Below are positions 58,591 to 64,000 of a stretch of 64,000 nt of DNA, piece after piece. Source of the DNA: Agarivorans albus. Lineage in GTDB: Bacteria; Pseudomonadota; Gammaproteobacteria; Enterobacterales; Celerinatantimonadaceae. The notes beneath the pieces were generated by a model, which saw nothing but the letters and a program-made list of their open reading frames with translations, did no database searches and was not told the DNA's origin. The stretch spans positions 2,288,972 to 2,352,971 of the forward strand of contig NZ_AP023032.1 of NCBI RefSeq assembly GCF_019670105.1, given 5' to 3'. How positions within the stretch are numbered: position 1 is the first letter of the stretch; the number at the start of each line of letters is the position of its first letter. A program made the position numbers and the translations under genes.

Positions 58591-58683
58591 ATTGATACCT
58601 TTAACTAGAAATAATTGACCGTAAGTGGATAGCAAACAGTGTTTAGTTATTTTCGTTGCGAAGAAGCCTTAGCTGAATTAAAA

Positions 58684-58700
58684 TTGTTGCATCTGCAACT
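58684..58700. promoter_or_regulatory. MarR-type operator 1
   Basis: GTTGCA-TC-TGCAAC at 58686-58699 is a perfect 6-bp palindrome, extended to TTGTTGCATCTGCAACT. It lies in the region between acrA and the divergent MarR gene. Confidence 0.65.
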
Positions 58701-58726
58701 ATATTTCGAGACTCTATCATCAATTA

Positions 58727-58743
58727 AGTTGCAGATACAACAA
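58727..58743. promoter_or_regulatory. MarR-type operator 2
   Basis: GTTGCA-GA-TACAAC at 58728-58741, a one-mismatch palindrome and the reverse complement of operator 1 at 16 of 17 positions. The centres are 42 bp apart, four helical turns, so two dimers would bind on one face of the DNA. Confidence 0.65.
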
Positions 58744-58831
58744 TAAATAAGAGAAGGGTATGGCGCTGTTCCTGTATTAAAGCTATTTTTTGGCTTTTAA
58801 ATGCCCATACGCTGCTGATTTTTAACCAATT

Positions 58832-59290
58832 ATGAGCCGCTCACTTATGACAACTTTGCCCAAAGAAAAAATTGAACACCAACCTATGTTTATTTGTGGA
58901 GCGGTTCACCGATTATTTAGAAACCGGGCGACAACATTACTGTCGAAGCAGAAGCTGATGACGCTAGAGATGTCTAGAGCCTTAGTGGCTGTTCAAGAGA
59001 ATCAGCCTTTAAGCCAACAACAACTAGCAGACATTGTTCAAAATGAAAGAAGTGCAACGAAGCGTATGGTGGACAATCTAGAAGAACGCGGCTACTTAAC
59101 AACGTCTAAATCTGCGACTAATAAAAAACTAAAAATGTTAAACCTGACTAAGCTAGGTGAAGACGAACTTAAGAAGGTGAAATCCACAATCACCGATATT
59201 GAGAAGGAAGTTTTTGAGTGCCTAAGCAAAGAAGAGTACGAAGAGTTTTTGAGATTAATCCGCATCATTGGCGCTCACAACCTGGGTTAA
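58832..59290 (+). CDS. MarR-family transcriptional regulator
   Basis: 152 residues with a winged helix: QPLSQQQLADIVQNERSATKRMVDNLEERGYL is the recognition region and the wing follows at KSATNKKLKMLNLT. It is divergent from acrAB and is the likely local repressor, acting through the paired GTTGCA operators. The start could also be ATG 58847; neither has a clear Shine-Dalgarno. Confidence 0.88.
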   Translation: MSRSLMTTLPKEKIEHQPMFICGAVHRLFRNRATTLLSKQKLMTLEMSRALVAVQENQPLSQQQLADIVQNERSATKRMVDNLEERGYLTTSKSATNKKLKMLNLTKLGEDELKKVKSTITDIEKEVFECLSKEEYEEFLRLIRIIGAHNLG

Positions 59291-59356
59291 GGATGATTTA
59301 ATGAATCGCGTACCATTAGGCTCAATCAAAAAGTAAACCCATATGAGTATATAGAA

Positions 59357-59833
59357 ATGGCTAAAATTGAATTTGTAAGTTTTAACCAGGTAGAACCAGC
59401 AGATCTTCTGCTTGTAGTTAATGAGCCAGCTTTGAGAACACACTTAGTAGATCATGAATATTTTGATTCCGTTAGCATCAAACAATGGATGATAGGTAAA
59501 GCTCAAACAGATTCGATAGCTGGTTGCCGTGTTCGAGTTGTTAATATAGATGGAGTTGTCGCTGGCTGGTGTGGGATTCAACCAGACGATAATGGTTATG
59601 AAATAGCGATAGTTGTTTCTAAAGAGTATTGGGGATTCGGCATATCAATATTCAATTCAATGATGGCTTGGGCCAAAGAGCTTGGGCATAAAGAAGTCGT
59701 GTTTCATTTACTAGAAACTCGACCTGAGTATAAGGCGTTGAAAAGAAGGGCCATTAAAGTTCAGAAAACAGAACTTTTGGATCGAAGCTTTACCACATAT
59801 TTTATATCGGTAGATAAATGGTGTGCAAAGTAA
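59357..59833 (+). CDS. GNAT-family N-acetyltransferase
   Basis: 158 residues. The acetyl-CoA region is EIAIVVSKEYWGFGISIFNSMM, close to the usual R/QxxGxG/A loop but with GFGIS, and is preceded by an AGWCGI strand. Substrate unknown. It follows the MarR gene by 66 bp on the same strand. Confidence 0.8.
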   Translation: MAKIEFVSFNQVEPADLLLVVNEPALRTHLVDHEYFDSVSIKQWMIGKAQTDSIAGCRVRVVNIDGVVAGWCGIQPDDNGYEIAIVVSKEYWGFGISIFNSMMAWAKELGHKEVVFHLLETRPEYKALKRRAIKVQKTELLDRSFTTYFISVDKWCAK

Positions 59834-59945
59834 CTAGGCCAAGAAGTAACAGTAAGCATTGAACTCTAAAACTCTCAAGAACCGCCAATCTCAACTTGAA
59901 TGACGTTTACCAATACAAATTTAGAAGGGTTCCTTTATATATTCC

Positions 59946-59973
59946 ATTTAACATAATATACATTATGCGCCTT
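59946..59973. other. dif site (XerCD chromosome-dimer resolution site)
   Basis: Read on the minus strand the 28 bp are XerC arm AAGGCGCATAA, central TGTATA, XerD arm TTATGTTAAAT. The E. coli dif site has the same last 25 bp without a mismatch; only the first three outer XerC-arm bases differ. XerCD with FtsK resolves chromosome dimers here, so the replication terminus is in this window. Confidence 0.93.
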
Positions 59974-60032
59974 ATGGATGGTTTTTTAGCAATCCAAAGA
60001 AGTTTGCCTGTAATGCCGCGTAGAAATAGCGA

Positions 60033-61322
60033 TTACTTTAAGTGATCCAAAGGCTTATGTTCAGCAGATTGATGGCGTTCTACGCGAGATGTGTGCAAAT
60101 ACTGAGACGTTGTATCAATGCTGTCGTGTCCGGCATCGGCTTGTACATGTGACAATGGCCGACCTACTAAATTTATGTCGTGTGATATTCCGGTGTGTCT
60201 AATGCTGTGTGGCGTAAGTTGGCGTATCTCATTAGCGTCTTGCTTAAAGCCATCCGCCTCGGCGAGCTTAGCCGCTTGTTCAATGAGAATGTAGATTTGC
60301 TCTCTTAATTGGCGAATACCAAGATTGGCATTAAGTAATCCGCTATCTCTACCGCGTCCAGCTGCTCGGTGCCTTACAAACAATGGTGTTTTTTCATTGG
60401 GTGTTGGCAGCGGCGTTAGTTGTAAAAATCGTCGATAGCGTTGTAAGGCATCTAATAATTGCTTAGACACTGCAACGGTTCGCTTTTTCCCACCTTTGCT
60501 ACGCGGTATATAAAAGCCCCATACGGAGGTTTTAGTATCACGTTTAAACTGTCCCATTATCGGCGAAAAGCCTGGCCTAGCTGCTACTTCAGAGATTCGT
60601 AAATAGCAGCTGTACATAAGGCTAACTAAAAATAAAATACGCTCGTTTTCCTCTGGTGTTTGTTTAGCAAGTTGATTAGCGGCACTCATTACATAAGACC
60701 ACTGTAAGTCACTAAAGGATTTAATGTCTTCTAGATCTTCGCCACTAATAGTGTGTTGGCTGCTAGCTTTAAATCGGCCGTTCTTCATTAAAGCCATGGC
60801 TGGGTTACGCTCTGTATATTCTTCATTAATTAGATAGGCATAAAACGAAGATAAAATCGCTAATTTGGTTTTTAAGGCTTTATCACTTATTTGATATGGC
60901 TGCTCAATACCGTCTATTTTCTTACCTAAAAACGGCCGCCATTGTAGATTTGGCACACGTTCTTTCAGCTGTTTATCGACAACAAACTGAGCAACATTTC
61001 GATAAGCGATTAGCTCTAGCGGCGGCTTACTGCAATAGTCTAAATACTTACTTAGTACCCGTCGTGTCACCACTGATAAGGAGATTTGCTCAACAGTATA
61101 AGCCCAGTGTAAAAAGCTGGTTAGTTCGCTTCGGTAGGTTTTGTAATTGTTTTCACTATGACGCTGTTCTAACAACCAATCTACTGCGTATTCGTAAATA
61201 AATCCGGCATCGCTAACGGCGCTTAAAGTAACTTCTGCCAGATGTTGGTTAACGATAGCATTGCCATCTTCAAGATATTGAATGGAATCGAACAGAGGAA
61301 TGGCTGGCGGAAGTGTTAGCAT
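60033..61322 (-). CDS. Tyrosine recombinase/integrase beside dif
   Basis: 429 residues, longer than XerC or XerD (about 300). An N-terminal SAM-like core-binding domain (about 45-190) precedes the catalytic domain: first Arg in CYLRISE, Lys in RSKGGKKR, HxxR in TPHSIRHTG, GH in DAGHDS and the tyrosine in SQYLHT. All catalytic residues are present. No phage, transposon or cargo genes are attached. Its gene ends 60 bp from the dif site, a position that suggests an Xer-related insertion history, or chance. A 9-bp hairpin at 61374-61397 is just upstream. Confidence 0.9.
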   Translation of the reverse strand: MLTLPPAIPLFDSIQYLEDGNAIVNQHLAEVTLSAVSDAGFIYEYAVDWLLEQRHSENNYKTYRSELTSFLHWAYTVEQISLSVVTRRVLSKYLDYCSKPPLELIAYRNVAQFVVDKQLKERVPNLQWRPFLGKKIDGIEQPYQISDKALKTKLAILSSFYAYLINEEYTERNPAMALMKNGRFKASSQHTISGEDLEDIKSFSDLQWSYVMSAANQLAKQTPEENERILFLVSLMYSCYLRISEVAARPGFSPIMGQFKRDTKTSVWGFYIPRSKGGKKRTVAVSKQLLDALQRYRRFLQLTPLPTPNEKTPLFVRHRAAGRGRDSGLLNANLGIRQLREQIYILIEQAAKLAEADGFKQDANEIRQLTPHSIRHTGISHDINLVGRPLSHVQADAGHDSIDTTSQYLHTSRVERHQSAEHKPLDHLK

Positions 61323-61373
61323 GAACTTAGTTAAGCTACTGAATAATATTGATATTATAACCCTAAATGCAAT

Positions 61374-61397
61374 TGCCGATAAATAGCATTATCGGCA
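61374..61397. repeat. Perfect 9-bp inverted repeat upstream of the integrase
   Basis: TGCCGATAA, a 6-nt loop, TTATCGGCA. It lies 52 bp from the integrase start and 121 bp from yibL. Could be an operator, a recombinase-binding site, or part of a terminator. Confidence 0.5.
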
Positions 61398-61517
61398 TTA
61401 AGGCAGTAAATTGTTTACTCTATAAATGTAAAACCTAAGACAAACTTACTGCTATAATAAGTGATTGGCTAACAGGCCTTGAACGATGAATGCTCGATGT
61501 GAGCCTTAGGATTTACA

Positions 61518-61874
61518 ATGAATTTAAAAAATGAACTTCAATCAATTCACAACAAACTAGACACGGCAAAACGTAAGTTAGATGCCGCCCACGAACGTGG
61601 TGACACTGTGATGATTAATCAGTTCAATACTACAATTACTGCACTTACTAAAAAGCTTAAAAGTGTAAAAGCCCAGCAAACTAAGAAGTTAAGTCAACAA
61701 GGCGGTGACGTTAAGTCCCTTCCCTTTAGCCGCGTTCTTACAAAAACAGAACAAGCAGATATGGGTAAGTTGAAGAAATCGGTTAAAGGTTTGGTGGTAG
61801 TACATCCAATGACAGCCTTAGGCCGTGAAATGGGCATTAAAGAAGTTACTGGATTTGCCCCAAAAGAGTTTTAA
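61518..61874 (+). CDS. yibL: YibL-family ribosome-associated protein
   Basis: 118 residues (E. coli YibL 120). The N-terminal 60 residues are a coiled coil rich in Lys. The C-terminal block TKTEQADMGKLKKSVKGLVV and the following HPMTALGREMG match YibL closely. YibL cofractionates with ribosomes in E. coli but its function is not established. A terminator follows. Confidence 0.9.
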   Translation: MNLKNELQSIHNKLDTAKRKLDAAHERGDTVMINQFNTTITALTKKLKSVKAQQTKKLSQQGGDVKSLPFSRVLTKTEQADMGKLKKSVKGLVVVHPMTALGREMGIKEVTGFAPKEF

Positions 61875-61880
61875 TTATTT

Positions 61881-61911
61881 GGGCAAAGTACTAGCTTTGC
61901 CCTACTCTTTT
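61881..61911. terminator. Terminator between yibL and the VCBS gene
   Basis: GGGCAAAG/CTTTGCCC stem with a TACTAG loop and a TACTCTTTT tail. Confidence 0.8.
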
Positions 61912-61915
61912 AACG

Positions 61916-63508
61916 CTAATACTTAGCCACTAAGTGTGCTGGAATATGGCCTATAAACTTACCACCTTTATAGATAAGCGTGTAATTGTGATTGGCCACT
62001 AAATCTTCATAACGCTCTGTTGTTCCATCACTAAAAGTTATTTCTGCGCTTACCTTGCTCAGCTTTCCTAAAGAAAAAACCAGAGGCAAACCGTCCCACC
62101 TTGCCCTTTGTTGATCAATGAGTTTTTCACCTTGGTATATCTTGACTATGGCGTCAACCGCATAGGGGTTGGGTTGCTTATAGCGAGGGTAAATATACAG
62201 GCTGTTTTGTTGCTTTTGGCCGGTATTTAAGAACACTTGCAGCTGTTGGTTACTCGCCCCACCTATCACAATATCTTGGCGCAAATCGTTGTTTAAATCG
62301 GTGATAAATACTGGGTTAGAGTCCCAACCATTAAAGCTTAATACTTGTTTAAACTTGCCTTTCCCATCATTTTCCCACACCTTTCCATACTTTTTTCGAG
62401 GATTAGAAAGTAGCAAATCTAAATCTCTGTCGTTGTCAAAGTCCACTGCAAACACACGCACAAGATAAGGTGCACCGGCATTTAGCATCTTGCTTAGTGG
62501 CGAATTTTGCTTAACAAAACCTTTGTCTGTTTGTAGGTAAACGTCGCCTTTACCTTTACCAGTTGTGATTAAGTCTTGGCGCTGATCACCATTTAAATCT
62601 CCAACAAATATTGGCGTTGCGTATTCTGGCAGCTTGAGGCGTTTATTTGATAAAGAGTAACCTTCCTTAGTGGCTAAAAAATACCAGCCTAGGTGATCAC
62701 CGCCATAGCCGCCGTGACCAGCGACGATAATGTCACTTTGCTGATCGTTATTGAGATCAATGGGTGTAAGCATAGGACTTGGTATTGGCGAACGATTTAT
62801 AAAGTGTTGGTAGGTATTAGCTCGAAAAAAACGGTTCTTTTTGTTGTTGGCCTTAAAGTCTTGTTCAATTTGTTGGTATTTAGCGGGCAATAAATGATTG
62901 TCACTAGAGCTGTAGTTTTTATCGCGTTGAAATGTTTGTTGATCAGCTTGGTAGTAAAAAGCGCCCTTGCGCCCTGCATCTAAGTCTAAGTAGCCATCTT
63001 TATTTATGTCTAACACCGTTTTGGGATAAGACACTGGAGAAAAGGTTTCATTAGGTGAAGCGACTTCGAATTCACCTTGCTTATTCAAGACATAAGGATT
63101 CTTTTTCTCATCAGAGAAAGCGGCGATGTCGAGCCAACCATCACCGTCAAAATCAAAAAACCATGGTTTGTCGTCGGCGCCTGGTAGCCTTTGGTTTGTG
63201 CTAAGGTTTTTAAATTCTAAAACGCCACTAGGTATTAATTGGTTAACTAAAAGCTTACCACCTGGGGTGCCGTGATGAGAAAGGTAGAGATCCACATCGC
63301 CATCGTTATCGTAGTCAAAGCCGCCTACTCCCCATGGCCACCAACCATGTGAGCCAAACTCGCCGCCTTGGGCTTTAAGTTCTTGTTTGTGCCATTGTTG
63401 TATGAGTGCATTAGCGTTAGTCGAAACGGCTTTAAACTCCAAGGCACTGGCGGCCAAACTGGTTACAAATGAAGCTACAACTAAGATAAGTGTTACAAGT
63501 TGCATCAT
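61916..63508 (-). CDS. Secreted FG-GAP/VCBS repeat protein
   Basis: 530 residues with a signal peptide (cleavage near SALA, residue 21). At least six calcium-binding loops of the type DxDxDGxxD are seen (DYDNDGDVDL, DFDGDGWLDI, DINKDGYLDL, DLNNDQQSDI, DLNGDQRQDL, DFDNDRDLDL), forming FG-GAP/beta-propeller blades. The C-terminal part (ISFSDGTTERYEDLVANHNYTL-like) resembles the ASPIC/UnbV domain of CRTAC1-type proteins. Extracellular or surface role; ligand unknown. ATG 63505 is an equally possible start. Confidence 0.85.
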   Translation of the reverse strand: MMQLVTLILVVASFVTSLAASALEFKAVSTNANALIQQWHKQELKAQGGEFGSHGWWPWGVGGFDYDNDGDVDLYLSHHGTPGGKLLVNQLIPSGVLEFKNLSTNQRLPGADDKPWFFDFDGDGWLDIAAFSDEKKNPYVLNKQGEFEVASPNETFSPVSYPKTVLDINKDGYLDLDAGRKGAFYYQADQQTFQRDKNYSSSDNHLLPAKYQQIEQDFKANNKKNRFFRANTYQHFINRSPIPSPMLTPIDLNNDQQSDIIVAGHGGYGGDHLGWYFLATKEGYSLSNKRLKLPEYATPIFVGDLNGDQRQDLITTGKGKGDVYLQTDKGFVKQNSPLSKMLNAGAPYLVRVFAVDFDNDRDLDLLLSNPRKKYGKVWENDGKGKFKQVLSFNGWDSNPVFITDLNNDLRQDIVIGGASNQQLQVFLNTGQKQQNSLYIYPRYKQPNPYAVDAIVKIYQGEKLIDQQRARWDGLPLVFSLGKLSKVSAEITFSDGTTERYEDLVANHNYTLIYKGGKFIGHIPAHLVAKY

Positions 63509-63519
63509 GCTAAGCCCTT

Positions 63520-63546
63520 AATAAAAAAGCCAGCTTATCGCTGGCT
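63520..63546 (-). terminator. Terminator after the SYLF gene
   Basis: On the minus strand AGCCAGC pairs with GCTGGCT and is followed by TTTTTTATT, just beyond the stop of the SYLF gene. Confidence 0.85.
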
Positions 63547-63568
63547 ATTTAAAGTGTAGCTGTATTTC

Positions 63569-64000
63569 TTAGTTTAAATCGCTGTCTTGCCAAAACTTGG
63601 TGCCTTTAATAGTGGCTTCAAGTGACAGACCCGCTTCCGTTAACTGATATATTTCTACATCACCGATAGCACCTTCGACCTCGGCTGAACCGCCTTTATC
63701 TCCGGCCGTTGCGGCGGCATCTGCTTGGGCGCCAAACAGCCATCCGCTTTCTACAAACTTGTCGAAGGCTTCACGAGTTTTGAAGATCATTAAAGCCCTA
63801 AAATCTTTTACACCTAAACCAAAACCTACGCCAGCTTCGCCCATTTTCATATAGGTTTTCTTACCTGATGCATTATCCACTGCGATACCAGTTCCACCGC
63901 CAGCTGAAATAACAAACAAATTAACGCCAACGTTACTAAATACAGCATAGCCGACACCGCTTGCCATTTTTCCTGATATATCAGGCTTTTCTTCCTTAAA
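63569..64000 (-). CDS. SYLF-domain (YSC84-type) lipid-binding protein, partial
   Basis: The 5' end is outside the window. 143 residues are visible and the frame is open through 64000 (FKEEKPDISGKMASGVGYAVF). The pattern KASGVGYAVFSNVGVNLFVISAGGGTGIAV and KMGEAGVGFGLGVKDFRAL belongs to the SYLF/DUF500 domain, which binds phosphoinositide or other lipids in eukaryotes; bacterial members are usually exported, with unclear function. The ATG at 63967 is inside the domain and is not the true start. Confidence 0.85.
   Translation of the reverse strand, partial: FKEEKPDISGKMASGVGYAVFSNVGVNLFVISAGGGTGIAVDNASGKKTYMKMGEAGVGFGLGVKDFRALMIFKTREAFDKFVESGWLFGAQADAAATAGDKGGSAEVEGAIGDVEIYQLTEAGLSLEATIKGTKFWQDSDLN

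Overview
The window looks like chromosomal DNA of a marine, polar-flagellated gammaproteobacterium of the Alteromonadales/Vibrionales kind. Support comes from moderate GC, large tandem tRNA arrays, MotY beside RNase T, an rsxABCDGE-nth operon, the rlmL-uup-rmf-fabA-lon-like neighbourhood, PBPRA1643-type SEC-C and YibL proteins, and FabR, FNR and NrdR sites close to the enterobacterial forms. Agarivorans or a relative is my guess at genus level and is weakly held.

Layout. 1-732: array of initiator tRNA-fMet genes with exact 160-bp periodicity and a stringent-type promoter. 846-12951: housekeeping block (rlmL, a glutaredoxin-like gene, uup, DUF3466, rmf, fabA, Lon-like protease, antiporter, rnt, motY). 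12958-20684: 2OG-Fe(II) oxygenase with a structured leader, then nth and the Rsx/Rnf electron transport operon. 20831-23621: anaerobic ribonucleotide reductase nrdDG behind an FNR box and paired NrdR boxes. 23622-31862: degenerate GGDEF/EAL protein, five tRNA-Asn genes, uvrB, tpiA, an ElyC-like gene, aspC. 31934-38058: a diguanylate cyclase divergent from a REC/HD-GYP regulator, yaeQ, a SEC-C protein, and a (6-4)-photolyase-like gene overlapped by a short DUF2256 gene. 38304-54217: more variable genes: a secreted six-hairpin glycosidase lipoprotein, a large unknown protein, an alpha/beta hydrolase, a FadL-type porin, phnDCE-phnM, a lone HEPN-domain protein, a PEP-CTERM protein. 54295-59833: RND efflux pump with a divergent MarR regulator and two matching operators, then a GNAT enzyme. 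59946-59973: a nearly exact copy of the E. coli dif site, which places the window at the replication terminus. 60033-64000: tyrosine recombinase, yibL, VCBS/FG-GAP protein, truncated SYLF-domain gene.

How the parts work together. Three themes recur: translation and growth control (tRNA arrays, Rmf, YibL, RlmL, Uup), redox and anaerobic life (Rsx, NrdDG with FNR and NrdR sites), and c-di-GMP or motility control (GGDEF, HD-GYP, degenerate GGDEF/EAL, MotY with a sigma-28 promoter). The most notable points are the dif site with a non-Xer recombinase about 60 bp away, the SD-masking leader of the oxygenase gene, the DUF2256/photolyase overlap, covarying flanks around the tRNA-Asn genes, the orphan HEPN gene, and phnDCE-phnM without nearby C-P lyase genes. 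No CRISPR array, insertion sequence or complete prophage was seen. All calls come from reading the sequence; no database search was run.
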